A stretch of 64,000 nucleotides of DNA from assembly GCA_903919075.1 (NCBI GenBank), contig CAIXGR010000097.1, positions 1 through 64,000 on the forward strand. The letters are read 5' to 3'. This document shows, piece after piece, positions 35,548-44,724 of this stretch. Below the pieces are notes generated by a model. It searched no databases, was not told the DNA's origin, and saw nothing but the letters and a program-made list of their open reading frames with translations. The stretch's first letter is position 1; every line of letters starts with the position of its first letter. The DNA comes from an uncultured Bacteroidota bacterium. GTDB lineage: Bacteria > Bacteroidota > Bacteroidia > Chitinophagales > LD1. A program made the position numbers and the translations under genes.

Positions 35548-35870
35548 AACCAATAATTTTAAAATTGAAAAAAGCACTTTGCAGCAAAGCTGCAAACAAT
35601 TTATTTACGAAAGTAGGCAATAAAGAGTAAACCGGAAGAGATGATTGTTAATACTTCTGAAAGCTTTTCATTCGTTAAATTTGTTAACCCGGCTATTGAA
35701 AGACAAGTGACACAGCTTTTGAAAAAATAACAGTGCAATGGCAAGAGTTTGTATACTTTTGAAACATAGTAATAGCTATGATTTTCCGTTATACTAATAG
35801 GTGGCTGTATTTTTTGCCCGGGTTTGGTATGTTAAGGTTACTGGCTAGTTAACACAAGAAATCAATTTTT
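35548..35870. other. Divergent intergenic region, 323 bp, no gene seen
   Basis: It separates the lipoprotein gene (minus) from the DUF6600 gene (plus). It holds the palindrome at 35578-35596 and a candidate plus-strand -7 element TACTTTTG at 35754-35761, about 110 bp before the DUF6600 start, with no clear -33 box. I see no RNA gene. Confidence 0.6.
35578..35596. repeat. Perfect 8-bp inverted repeat in the lipoprotein leader
   Basis: TTTGCAGC-AAA-GCTGCAAA is a perfect hairpin. On the minus strand it is followed after four bases by TTTTTT, so it could act as an attenuator upstream of the lipoprotein gene, or serve as an operator. Confidence 0.6.
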
Positions 35871-37112
35871 ATGAAAAACATATTTTTGATTGGTTTAATA
35901 TTATTTTCTGCTTTTAATATCGGCTATGGGCAGGACCAAAACCCTACCCCCAATAATAGCAGTAACGATGATGTGTACTATAATGACAGTGAGAATAATT
36001 ACAACGACCAAAACAATAATACCCAATACAACAACCAAAACCAGCCCACCGACGATCAAAACAACGCGCCAACCTATCAAACTTTTTATGATCAGTTAAC
36101 CCCTTACGGAACCTGGATAAACACACCTGAGTATGGATATGTATGGATGCCCAATCAGGTACCCGGCGATTTTTCTCCTTACCTAACTGGTGGCCACTGG
36201 GTATATACCGATTACGGCTGGACTTGGGTATCGGACTATGACTGGGGTTGGGGGCCATTTCATTACGGCCGGTGGTATGATGATGGTGTTTACGGCTGGA
36301 TGTGGATGCCCGGTTACGATTGGGCGCCAGCTTGGGTGGTGTGGGGCGATTACGATGGCTACTACTGCTGGGCCCCGGTTGCGCCAAACGTAATAATTTC
36401 ATCGCATTACCGGCCAGATAATCACCACTGGAATTTTGTACAACACCAACATATTTTACATAACAACCCGGCGCATTATGCGGTTGATAGCAGAACGTTT
36501 GCAAGCAATCACCACTTTGATGTTGCTCAAATAAACACGCATGTTGAGGTGATTAACCATGCGGGCACTTATAATCAAAGTGTATTTTTTGCAGGGCCTA
36601 AAGCCGCAGAAGTGGAAAAAAGCACCGGCCAGAAAATTAACCGAGTGGCTGTTACCAGTGTTTCGCATGCTGCGCCAACCCGTGTTAAAGGCGACCACAT
36701 TGAAATATACCGCCCTAACATTAGCCGAACTAACAAGCAACCGGCACCGGCCAAGGTAAGCCGCCCTGAAGAGGTTCATCCTTCTGGTAACCGCCAGCAA
36801 CAGCAACCAGTACAACAACGTAATGCAGAACCAAGACAAGCAGAGCCACAAAGGCAGCAGCAGCCTACGTGGACCCCTCCGCGCCAAAGCGCACCGCGGC
36901 AACAGCAGCAAGCACAGCCACAACCGCAACGCAGCCAACCATTACAAAGGCAACAACAGCCCGAGCATAATTTTGTGCCTACTGAAAGGCAACAGCCTAT
37001 GCAGCAACGCCAAATGCAACAGCCGCAAAGGCAAGCACCCTCATTTAGCCAACCACAACATAGTGCACCGGCACCGGCCGGTGGAGGTATGAGAGGCGGC
37101 GGAAGACATTGA
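35871..37112 (+). CDS. Secreted DUF6600 family protein with Gln-rich tail
   Basis: A 413-residue secreted protein. The signal peptide MKNIFLIGLILFSAFNIGYG is followed by an Asn/Asp/Gln-rich linker (about 22-65), then tryptophan/tyrosine-rich repeats typical of DUF6600: YGTWINTPEYGYVWMPN, GGHWVYTDYGWTWVSDYDWGWGPFHYGRW and APAWVVWGDYDG. From about residue 290 the tail is Gln/Pro/Arg-rich low complexity and ends GGGMRGGGRH. No enzyme motifs are seen. The family is envelope-associated in Gram-negatives. The dense aromatic repeats may bind carbohydrate or other envelope polymers (inference). Confidence 0.8.
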   Translation: MKNIFLIGLILFSAFNIGYGQDQNPTPNNSSNDDVYYNDSENNYNDQNNNTQYNNQNQPTDDQNNAPTYQTFYDQLTPYGTWINTPEYGYVWMPNQVPGDFSPYLTGGHWVYTDYGWTWVSDYDWGWGPFHYGRWYDDGVYGWMWMPGYDWAPAWVVWGDYDGYYCWAPVAPNVIISSHYRPDNHHWNFVQHQHILHNNPAHYAVDSRTFASNHHFDVAQINTHVEVINHAGTYNQSVFFAGPKAAEVEKSTGQKINRVAVTSVSHAAPTRVKGDHIEIYRPNISRTNKQPAPAKVSRPEEVHPSGNRQQQQPVQQRNAEPRQAEPQRQQQPTWTPPRQSAPRQQQQAQPQPQRSQPLQRQQQPEHNFVPTERQQPMQQRQMQQPQRQAPSFSQPQHSAPAPAGGGMRGGGRH

Positions 37113-37309
37113 TATAATTATTGCAGTTAGTTTATCATCCGCTGGCTGAAGAGTGCGCATGCATTTAGGCTACAGTGGGTTGAGGCTTCTTATACAACAA
37201 ATGTTTTTTAAAAGAACTGTAAAAGAGCTAAGCCTTCGGCATACTTATAAAATTGTTGCTCGTTAATTACTTATTCCTATTTTTTTTGGAAGAACTGTTC
37301 AGAGAAGAA

Positions 37310-38797
37310 TTACCGGATAAGTGTAACATTGCCCTTGGCAAACTTGGTCACCGGGTCGCCGGCAAGTACATAGGTGCACTGCCAAACATAAACGCCAACT
37401 TCCTGCTTCATGTTTTTATAGGTTCCATCCCATCCTTCGGTAGGGTCGCTGGTTTCATATACTAATTCGCCCCACCGGTTAAATACCTGCAAGTCGAATT
37501 TTCCTAAATTTTTATTCAGCACTCTAAACAAATCATTCTCTCCGTCATTGTTAGGTGAAAAGCCTGTTGGCACCAGCAAAATGCCATCAGTAACAGTAAC
37601 CAGTAGTGAGTCGGAGCTTTTACAACCGGCAGGGTCGGTAACGGTAACCACATAGCGGGTTGTGGCAAGCGGCGAGGCTGTTGGATTGGCACAATTATCA
37701 CAGCTAAGCGCTGTAGTAGGCGCCCATGCAATTGTTGTAGCGCCCGACGCTCCGGTCGCCGTATGTATTATTGTTGATTGTCCTTCGGTAATTGTTACAT
37801 CGGGACCTGCATTAACCGTAAATTTTTTCCGTGCCAAAGCAAATGGCTCCGGATTAAAATCGCTTACACTAGCAACAGATACACTTGAAAAGCCATTGCC
37901 AGTTCCGGCGGTAGCTGGTGCAATATAGCTCCACATACCACCTTTCCAATGTCCTTGATCGGTCCAATCTCCATCTGTAGCCGGGTCGTAAAACATAGCA
38001 AGTGCTGTGGCATCGCTACCGGTATTATGATATAGCCGATGATAAAAATTAGGGTTCACTTTACAAAGCACATCATCAAGTGTATTAACGTCGTAACCGT
38101 CATTGGTGGCATCGCCTTTTACTAAACAGGCACCGTAAATATTTGCTGCTGCGGCCACCGGTGTCATTTCAATAGGGCGGTAAATAGAAGGACCGTTATT
38201 GTAAGATGGCGAACCTACAGGAAAAAGATACGTAGCAGAAATATTGGTAGCCCTTGAAAGCTTACCTGCGCCTAAGCTGCTTGCAAAACCATTATTGCGG
38301 GTAATTGCAGTAAGTGCAGTATTAGATACAAGCATTTCGTTTGCATCAGTAGCCAACTCAGCGTCGTTCAATTGTAATTGTCCGGCAGTAATGGCATCAA
38401 TAGTTTGTTGTTTTACAACAGCACCGCCACCCAAATTTAAATTATCAAAAGTGGTAACTGCGGTGCCGGTAATCATCTGGTTGCCTCCGTACATATCTAC
38501 CCAACTGCTGCTGCCGGTGTAAGCATTATCGTTAATCCAATCTCCCTGTAGCTTTATAGTATCGCCATTACCGCTAATAGGGGCATCGTTAATTACGTTT
38601 CCTTCCACCACAATTGTTCCCTGGTTATCAATTTTGCCAGCGCCACCGCTAACGTTGTTGTGTAGCGAGTTTGTTTTAATAATCATAAAGCCGCCGTCTT
38701 TTATATAAATATCGGCGCCATTATTATTAAACAAGGCTTGCGAAAAAGCCGCTGCAATAAAAAAACAAAGAAGTAATGTAAGGTTAACCTTTTTCAT
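37310..38797 (-). CDS. T9SS type B sorting domain-containing secreted protein
   Basis: A 495-residue exported protein. The signal peptide is MKKVNLTLLLCFFIAAAFSQ; ATG 38797 is preferred to 38815 because it starts the signal. The N-terminal half resembles Bacteroidota surface proteins with repeated short strands (IYIKDGGFMIIKTNSL, VDMYGGNQMITGT). Near residue 330 is an Ig/PKD-like domain (DVTITEGQSTIIHTATG, LSCDNCANPTASPLATTRY). The last 85 residues are the gliding-motility-associated C-terminal domain (GFSPNNDGENDLF, VFNRWGELVYE, EGWDG), which directs export by T9SS and anchoring at the surface. Function otherwise unknown. It converges on the DUF6600 gene. Confidence 0.88.
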   Translation of the reverse strand: MKKVNLTLLLCFFIAAAFSQALFNNNGADIYIKDGGFMIIKTNSLHNNVSGGAGKIDNQGTIVVEGNVINDAPISGNGDTIKLQGDWINDNAYTGSSSWVDMYGGNQMITGTAVTTFDNLNLGGGAVVKQQTIDAITAGQLQLNDAELATDANEMLVSNTALTAITRNNGFASSLGAGKLSRATNISATYLFPVGSPSYNNGPSIYRPIEMTPVAAAANIYGACLVKGDATNDGYDVNTLDDVLCKVNPNFYHRLYHNTGSDATALAMFYDPATDGDWTDQGHWKGGMWSYIAPATAGTGNGFSSVSVASVSDFNPEPFALARKKFTVNAGPDVTITEGQSTIIHTATGASGATTIAWAPTTALSCDNCANPTASPLATTRYVVTVTDPAGCKSSDSLLVTVTDGILLVPTGFSPNNDGENDLFRVLNKNLGKFDLQVFNRWGELVYETSDPTEGWDGTYKNMKQEVGVYVWQCTYVLAGDPVTKFAKGNVTLIR

Positions 38798-38966
38798 CCC
38801 GTTTGCTATTCCCATAAATTTGGGGATGTTAAATTAAAATATTTTTCGCAAATGCATAATACAAAGGCAATTGCCCATAAAAGTAAGATGAATGCGCCAG
38901 AGCTTTGGTTGTAAGTAGGCTTGTAAAGCTAACAGGCATACAAGAGAATATTTGTACCAAATAGCT

Positions 38967-38996
38967 ATTGTAATGCAAAATTTGCCGTTATTTTTG
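38967..38996 (+). promoter_or_regulatory. Promoter of asd
   Basis: TATTG, 18 bp, TATTTTTG fits the Bacteroidota -33/-7 pattern. It lies about 33 bp upstream of the asd ATG. Confidence 0.6.
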
Positions 38997-39029
38997 CGCT
39001 CCTTAAATTAAAAAAATAAAAAACCAAAA

Positions 39030-40019
39030 ATGAAAGTTGCCGTTGTAGGCGCCACAGGATTAGTAGGCACCAAAATGTTACAGGTATTAGAAGAAAGAAA
39101 TTTTCCGGTTACAGAATTATTTCCGGTTGCGTCGGAAAAATCAATAGGCAAGAAGGTAAGGTTTAAGGGTAAGGAATATGCAGTAGTTAGCTGGCAAATG
39201 GCCATTGAAAATAAGCCCGCTATAGCCCTGTTTTCGGCCGGAGGAACAACCTCGAAAGAATTAGCGCCTAAATTTGCGGCAGCTGGTATTGTAGTTATTG
39301 ACAACTCGAGCGCATGGCGAATGGACCCTAAGGTACCACTAGTAGTTCCCGAAGTTAACGCAAACATACTTACCAAAAACGATAAAATAATTGCTAACCC
39401 CAACTGCTCGACCATTCAAATGGTATTGGTTTTAAAACCGCTGCACGATAAGTATAAAATTAAACGGGTGGTAGTATCAACGTACCAAAGTGTTACCGGT
39501 ACCGGTAAAAAAGCGGTTGACCAGTTAATGAACGAACGCGCAGGTGTGAAAGGTGAAATGGCATACGCCTATGCTATTGATATGAACGCCATACCACAGG
39601 TAGATGTGTTTTTAGACAATGGCTACAGCAAAGAGGAAATGAAAATGGTAAACGAGACACAAAAAATTATTGGCGATAACTCCATTCGCCTAACTGCTAC
39701 TACCGTGCGTATACCTACTATTGGCGGCCATAGCGAAAGCGTAAATATTGAATTTGAAAAAGATTTCGACATAGCCGAACTGCGCGATATTTTGCACCAC
39801 GCACCAGGCCTGGTGGTATATGATGACCTCAAAAATCTTAAGTATCCAATGCCAATTCATGCCCATGAAAAAGATGAAACATTTGTAGGGCGCATTCGTC
39901 GTGACGAAAGCCAGCCTAACACTTTAAACTGCTGGATAGTTTCAGATAACCTGCGCAAAGGTGCAGCAACCAATGCTATTCAAATAGCGGAATATTTAAT
40001 GCAGCACAAGCTGGTTTAA
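39030..40019 (+). CDS. asd: Aspartate-semialdehyde dehydrogenase
   Basis: A 329-residue NADPH-dependent enzyme that reduces aspartyl phosphate to aspartate semialdehyde, feeding lysine/diaminopimelate, threonine and methionine synthesis. It has KVAVVGATGLVGTKML (nucleotide loop), SAGGTTS, VIDNSSAWRMD and the catalytic cysteine in NPNCSTIQM. GGHSESVNIEF carries the active-site His. Length is standard. It is monocistronic, with a good promoter and an inverted-repeat region downstream. Confidence 0.97.
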   Translation: MKVAVVGATGLVGTKMLQVLEERNFPVTELFPVASEKSIGKKVRFKGKEYAVVSWQMAIENKPAIALFSAGGTTSKELAPKFAAAGIVVIDNSSAWRMDPKVPLVVPEVNANILTKNDKIIANPNCSTIQMVLVLKPLHDKYKIKRVVVSTYQSVTGTGKKAVDQLMNERAGVKGEMAYAYAIDMNAIPQVDVFLDNGYSKEEMKMVNETQKIIGDNSIRLTATTVRIPTIGGHSESVNIEFEKDFDIAELRDILHHAPGLVVYDDLKNLKYPMPIHAHEKDETFVGRIRRDESQPNTLNCWIVSDNLRKGAATNAIQIAEYLMQHKLV

Positions 40020-40028
40020 TTTTAAAAT

Positions 40029-40108
40029 AAGGAGGTTACACTTTTTTAAAAACAGCATTATAAATCAATCTCTTACATCAAATCGGTGTAACCACCTGTT
40101 AACACCTT
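40029..40108. repeat. Inverted repeats downstream of asd
   Basis: AGGAGGTTACAC at 40030-40041 pairs with GTGTAACCACCT at 40086-40097 (one mismatch, 44-nt loop). The right arm can instead fold on itself, GGTGTAAC..GTTAACACC. The overlap suggests two alternative structures at the asd 3' end. No T-run follows. Confidence 0.45.
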
Positions 40109-40165
40109 CGTTTTACACAATTAATTGTATGTTTTCTCTCGATTTAGGCTTTCTACTCCAATTGC

Positions 40166-40723
40166 CTAATTAACAAGCTTGCCATCCTTATAAATATCAA
40201 TCTTTGTTACCTGGCCCTTCTCATCAAAATAAGTCCACATTCCGTCAGGCCGGCAATAACCTCGGTCCTATGCGTTTTTCCAATTCCCGGTATCGTTTTC
40301 TTTATAGTGTGCTATAAGTTTTATTTTCTTGTTTGGATAATACGTAATTCGAAAACCAACACTACAATCAGTATATTGAATTCCTTTTGAAATTAAAATA
40401 TCGTTTTCATCATACGATTCCAGGATACAAGGTTTACAGGTCACCATATTCTTCCATTTGGAGTAATACTTGTTGTAAGTCATTTTACTTACTTTTTTGC
40501 CGTTAACTTCATAAACATTCTTTTCCCCGCTCTGGTTGGCACTCATTTGTACACTATAAAACTTTCTCGTCTCAAGGTTTTTGTAAACCGACTTTGTAAC
40601 ATCAGTCATAACACTATCTGCCGCAGTTAATTTCGTAGTAATTGCTCCCTGAGAAAATAGATTATTAAAGCAAAGCCCAAATAATAATATGAAAACAGCT
40701 ATCCTTGTTTTTAAAATTGTCAT
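40166..40723 (-). pseudogene. Secreted MORN-like repeat protein split by an in-frame TAG
   Basis: The track ends this ORF at 40268 after 151 codons. Reading on in the same frame past TAG (40268-40270) gives 33 more codons, DRGYCRPDGMWTYFDEKG then IDIYKDGKLVN, ending at TAG 40166-40168. The tail is a clear MORN-type (YwqK-like) repeat and continues the pattern GFRITYYPNKKIKLIAHYKE before the stop, so one point change has split a 185-codon gene. It starts with a signal peptide (LFGLCFNNLFSQG). The full-length protein would be a secreted MORN-like protein of unknown role. Alternatives are a sequencing error or a functional shortened product. Confidence 0.8.
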
Positions 40724-40818
40724 AGTTATACCATTTTCTATTGCCTCAATTTTTTTATTTAATTTAAAGATATTAAATATCCAGCATAATTACAGAAGCA
40801 CCGAATGAGATACATGAT

Positions 40819-40849
40819 TTTGTTTTAAGCAACTAAAGCCTTAATTTTA
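40819..40849 (+). promoter_or_regulatory. Promoter-like element of the first glycine-rich gene
   Basis: TTTG, 19 bp, TAATTTTA. It matches TAnnTTTG except the last base and has the same spacing as the element before the paralogue at 42721. Both copies also share TTTT right after TTTG. Confidence 0.5.
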
Positions 40850-40874
40850 GCTGACCATCATCTTAAACATTCGC

Positions 40875-42524
40875 ATGAAAAAATCTCTGCTCCTGGCAAT
40901 AACAATTCTCGGCCTTTCAATTTGCACAACTTCCAAAATAAATGCACAAGGTATAGGCATAAACGCCACCGGTGCGCATCCCGATTCATCGGCTATAATT
41001 GATGTTAGTTCAACTACACAGGGCGCACTTATCCCGCGAATGACTACCAGCCAAAGAGATGCACTGGTTAAACCCGCGCAGGGCCTCATGATTTTTAATA
41101 CCGATTGCAATACTATTAATTTTAATATCGGCACATCTATTTCGCCCAACTGGACGCAGGTAGTTACCACCAATAATTTGTCAGCGGCAATTTCAATTGC
41201 CATAAGTCCACAGGGCGAATTTTGCTACGGCACCAGTGTAACCTTTACTGCCTCCCCCACTAACGGCGGCTCATCGCCCGGTTACCAATGGAAAGTAAAC
41301 GGCGGCAATGTGGGAACCGATAGCCCTACCTATACCACATCTACTTTAAGTAATGGCGATGTGGTTAGCTGTGTTCTAATATCTAATGCACCGTGTGTAG
41401 CCACACCAAGTGTTACATCAAATCCGCTTACCATGATTGTAAATTATTCGCCACCGGCTGCTCCTGCATCCATTGGCAATCCGGTGTTGGTGGCACATAA
41501 TTCGGGCGGTATTACATTTTCAATTCCTGCTGTGGCTTCGGCTACAAGCTATACCTGGACCATATCGGGTGGCGGTACTGTTAGTTCAGGCCAAGGCACC
41601 CCTTCTATTACAGCATTCTTTGGTTCCGAAACATCCGATAGCGTATCAGTGGTTGCAAATAATAACTGCGGTGCAAGCCCGGCAAGCGGTCAAATTATAT
41701 ACGTAGGCGGGGTTACTTATCCGGCCGATACAACCGGCAGGATTGGAACCATTAAAACTTTAAATGTGCAAACCACCGGCAATTATACTATACAAGCATA
41801 CGGCGCACAGGGTGCCGCTTTTTGTGGGGGCAACGGTGGCAATGGCGCAAGTATGCAGGGCGATTTTTCAATAAATGCCGGTACTGTTCTTAATATATTG
41901 GTGGGCCAAACCGCGCAGGCTAATGGTGGAGGCGGAGGCGGAGGTAGCTTTGTTGTAAAATCGGCTGGCAATGTACCATTGATAATTGCGGGTGGCGGTG
42001 GTGGTGGTGGTTGTAACGGCTCCGGCCTGCCCGGCAATACCGGTACTGCCGGCACTGATGGCACCGGTGGCGCACAAGGCACGCATGGCGATAATGGCGG
42101 TGGTGGTGGCGGTGCCGCAGGATACGGTGGTGCAGGCGGTGGTGGACTTTGTGGCGATGGTGGCAATGCAGGCCATGATTACTGTTCCGGCGGCACCGGT
42201 GGAAATGGCTGCGCAAATGGTACCGATGCAGCCTGTGCCATTTGTACAGGCACCAAGGGCTTTAGCTTTTTAAATGGCGGTGCAGGCGGCTCTGCTTCAT
42301 GCTATCCCAGCATTGGCGATGGCGGCTTTGGCGGCGGCGGCGCATCTATTCACGGCAACGATTGCGGTGGCGGCGGTGGTGGATATTCCGGTGGTGGCGG
42401 CGGTGGATATAATGGCCAACATGGTTACGGTGGCGGTGGTGGATCGTACAATATTGGCACTAATCAATCCAATTCATCGGGCGTTCAAGCCGGAAACGGA
42501 ATGGTAGTAATCACCTATTTTTAA
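40875..42524 (+). CDS. Secreted glycine-rich protein, copy 1
   Basis: A 549-residue exported protein. The signal peptide ends near KINAQG. Then comes a head segment GINATGAHPDSSAIIDVSST...GALIPRMTTSQR, a motif common to Bacteroidota surface proteins and tail-fibre-like heads. Next are PKD/Ig-like domains (about 110-280) with TYTTSTLSNGDVVSCVL and YTWTISGGGTVSSGQG. The last 270 residues are a glycine-rich domain with GAQGAAF, GGGGGGGSFVV, LIIAGGGGGGGCNG and repeated short Gly runs, plus several conserved Cys (CSGG, CAICTGTKG, CGGG). The tail resembles the Gly_rich domain of ALK-like and adhesive proteins. No T9SS C-terminal domain is visible. Adhesin or matrix role inferred. Confidence 0.85.
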   Translation: MKKSLLLAITILGLSICTTSKINAQGIGINATGAHPDSSAIIDVSSTTQGALIPRMTTSQRDALVKPAQGLMIFNTDCNTINFNIGTSISPNWTQVVTTNNLSAAISIAISPQGEFCYGTSVTFTASPTNGGSSPGYQWKVNGGNVGTDSPTYTTSTLSNGDVVSCVLISNAPCVATPSVTSNPLTMIVNYSPPAAPASIGNPVLVAHNSGGITFSIPAVASATSYTWTISGGGTVSSGQGTPSITAFFGSETSDSVSVVANNNCGASPASGQIIYVGGVTYPADTTGRIGTIKTLNVQTTGNYTIQAYGAQGAAFCGGNGGNGASMQGDFSINAGTVLNILVGQTAQANGGGGGGGSFVVKSAGNVPLIIAGGGGGGGCNGSGLPGNTGTAGTDGTGGAQGTHGDNGGGGGGAAGYGGAGGGGLCGDGGNAGHDYCSGGTGGNGCANGTDAACAICTGTKGFSFLNGGAGGSASCYPSIGDGGFGGGGASIHGNDCGGGGGGYSGGGGGGYNGQHGYGGGGGSYNIGTNQSNSSGVQAGNGMVVITYF

Positions 42525-42642
42525 TAGCCATACCTAGTACCAACCTATAGAGAACAGATATTTGGCTACTACCCCCCTATGTATATTGCTAAATATATTA
42601 TGTATTGATAGCAAACAACTACGCCATTAGTTACCGGTGCGT

Positions 42643-42673
42643 TTTGTTTTCACCATTAAATTCCGTAATTTCA
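42643..42673 (+). promoter_or_regulatory. Promoter-like element of the second glycine-rich gene
   Basis: TTTG, 19 bp, TAATTTCA; it is nearly the same arrangement as before the first copy, including the TTTT following TTTG. Confidence 0.5.
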
Positions 42674-42720
42674 ACTCCCTTTCAATTAAATAAAATAAGA
42701 ATTAATACATACATATCATC

Positions 42721-44619
42721 ATGAAAAAATCATTACTCTTTTCAATTGCATTTGTTGCGCTTTCGTTTTGCTCAATTTCGAATATAAATGCGCAAGGCGG
42801 TGTAGGCATTAATGCTACCGGTGCCCGCCCCGATTCTTCGGCAATTATGGATATCAGTTCAACTGCAAAGGGCGCGTTAATACCTAGAATGACAACCTTA
42901 CAACGAAACGCGATTCTTAACCCCGCTACCGGCCTGTTTATTTATAATACCGATTGCAATGTGGTTAATTACAACGCCGGCACACCTGCCTCGCCAAGCT
43001 GGGCCACTATGAGCGCATCTAACGTTTTGGCTGCTGGTGTAAGTATTACAGCAAGCCCTGCGGGCGCTATTTGTACCGGTACCAGTGTAACTTTCTCAGC
43101 CACACCAAGCCAAAATAATTTATCACCATCGTATCAATGGCAAGTAAACGGCAGCAACGTTGGCACCAACAGCGCTACCTATACTACTTCAAACCTAAAC
43201 AATGGCGATGTGGTAACCTGTATATTAACCTCTAGCGTAAACTGCGTAACGGGTTCGCCGGCTACCTCTAATGCTATTACTGTATTAACCAGCACTGCGC
43301 CAACTATTACCGGTACAACATCTGCTTCTTTTTGCAGTGGCAGTTCTGTTTCATTAGGCGCTTCGGCAAGTTCGGGCATTATTAACTGGTATCCTTTTTC
43401 AACCGGTGGCTCTTCGCTTTCAACCGGCTCTTCATTTACTATTTCGGGCCTTACCGCAACCACCACTTATTATGTTGATGCTACTGCTAATGGCTGTACA
43501 TCGGCATCTCGCACGGCGGTAACAGCAACTTATTATCCCAATACACCCAACCAACCGGGTGCTATAACCGGGCCACTGGTAGGCAGTCGAGATTCTGCAG
43601 CAACCTATTCAATAAGCCCGGTAGCTAATGCCGCAACCTATTTCTGGACCGTAACTATAGGTATTATTACCTCCGGCCAAGGCACCACTTCAATTAATGT
43701 ACTTTGGCCCGATACTTCCGGTACCGGTAATGTTTCAGTTGTGGCTAGCAGCCCTTGCGGAACCAGCGCAGCACAATCAATACCGGTTAGCATAGGCACT
43801 ATAACTTTTTCGTCCACCAGTTCCGGTAGAACAGGTACACTTCAATCTTTCGTTGTTCCTAATACGCGCACTTATACCATAAAAGCTTACGGAGCGCAAG
43901 GTGCTTATTATTGCAACAGCAGCTACCTTGGCGGACAAGGCGCAGGTATGCAGGGCGATTTTACTTTGCCCGCTGGCGAAGTGCTGAATATATTAGTAGG
44001 ACAAGTAGCCCCTGCCACCGGTGGTGGTGGTGGTGGTGGCACTTTTGTGGTTGACTCAACCAGTGGCAATACTCCTTTAATAATTGCCGGTGGCGGTGGT
44101 GGTGGTGGCTGTAATGGCCCGGGCACACCGGGCAATACCGGCACAGCAGGAAGCTCAGGAAGCGGTGGTGCCCAAGGCACACCGGGTGATAATGGCGGTG
44201 GCGGCGGCGGCGCTGCCGGATATGGCGGAGCAGGTGGCGGCGGATTTTGTGGCGATGGTGGCAATGCTGGCCATGATTATTGTGGTGGTGGAAACGGTGG
44301 CAATGGCTGCGTTAATGGTACCGATGCTAACTGTGCAGTATGTACAAACACTAAAGGCCTCAGTTATTTAAATGGCGGTACCGGTGGCACAGCACAATGC
44401 TATCCAAGTATTGGCGATGGTGGTTATGGTGGCGGTGGCGCCTCAATACACGGAAATGCATGCGGTGGTGGTGGAGGTGGATACTCCGGGGGTAGCGGTG
44501 GTGGATATAGTGGCACACACGGCTATGGCGGTGGTGGTGGCTCGTACAACATTGGTACTAACCAAGTAAACTCATCCGGCGTACAAAGCGGTAACGGACT
44601 GGTTATAATTAATTGGTGA
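42721..44619 (+). CDS. Secreted glycine-rich protein, copy 2
   Basis: A 632-residue paralogue of the previous gene with the same order: signal peptide (ending NINAQG), GINATGARPDSSAIMDISST head, Ig-like domains, then a glycine-rich C-terminal domain. The C-terminal halves are much more alike than the middles. Copy 2 has an extra segment (about residues 190-280) of the Ig-like type TAPTITGTTSASFCSGSSVSLGAS, common in Bacteroidota PKD/Ig arrays. Conserved cysteines are retained. A strong terminator follows. The pair looks like tandem duplication with domain gain. Confidence 0.85.
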   Translation: MKKSLLFSIAFVALSFCSISNINAQGGVGINATGARPDSSAIMDISSTAKGALIPRMTTLQRNAILNPATGLFIYNTDCNVVNYNAGTPASPSWATMSASNVLAAGVSITASPAGAICTGTSVTFSATPSQNNLSPSYQWQVNGSNVGTNSATYTTSNLNNGDVVTCILTSSVNCVTGSPATSNAITVLTSTAPTITGTTSASFCSGSSVSLGASASSGIINWYPFSTGGSSLSTGSSFTISGLTATTTYYVDATANGCTSASRTAVTATYYPNTPNQPGAITGPLVGSRDSAATYSISPVANAATYFWTVTIGIITSGQGTTSINVLWPDTSGTGNVSVVASSPCGTSAAQSIPVSIGTITFSSTSSGRTGTLQSFVVPNTRTYTIKAYGAQGAYYCNSSYLGGQGAGMQGDFTLPAGEVLNILVGQVAPATGGGGGGGTFVVDSTSGNTPLIIAGGGGGGGCNGPGTPGNTGTAGSSGSGGAQGTPGDNGGGGGGAAGYGGAGGGGFCGDGGNAGHDYCGGGNGGNGCVNGTDANCAVCTNTKGLSYLNGGTGGTAQCYPSIGDGGYGGGGASIHGNACGGGGGGYSGGSGGGYSGTHGYGGGGGSYNIGTNQVNSSGVQSGNGLVIINW

Positions 44620-44639
44620 AAATTTACTAAATAGATTTT

Positions 44640-44674
44640 GCAAAAAAGCTATGCCTGTATGCATAGCTTTTTGC
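44640..44674 (+). terminator. Rho-independent terminator of glycine-rich gene 2
   Basis: GCAAAAAAGCTATGC, loop CTGTAT, GCATAGCTTTTTGC followed by TTTT. The stem is long and T-rich at the 3' side. It also serves the convergent DUF4468 gene. Confidence 0.8.
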
Positions 44675-44724
44675 TTTTAAGTAGAAAGTTATTTTGTTCG
44701 GCGTTTTAATATGCAATCAAATGT

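Noticed and set aside
36456-36938. 160-codon ORF opposite the DUF6600 gene
   Set aside because: Leu/Arg-rich shadow of Gln-rich coding sequence.
41783-42273. Overlapping Pro-, His/Thr- and Val/Ala-rich ORFs
   Set aside because: They are shadows of the glycine codons GGT/GGC in the glycine-rich gene read in other frames.
43923-44371. Further Pro-rich and Val/Ala-rich ORFs
   Set aside because: Same shadow effect in the second glycine-rich gene.
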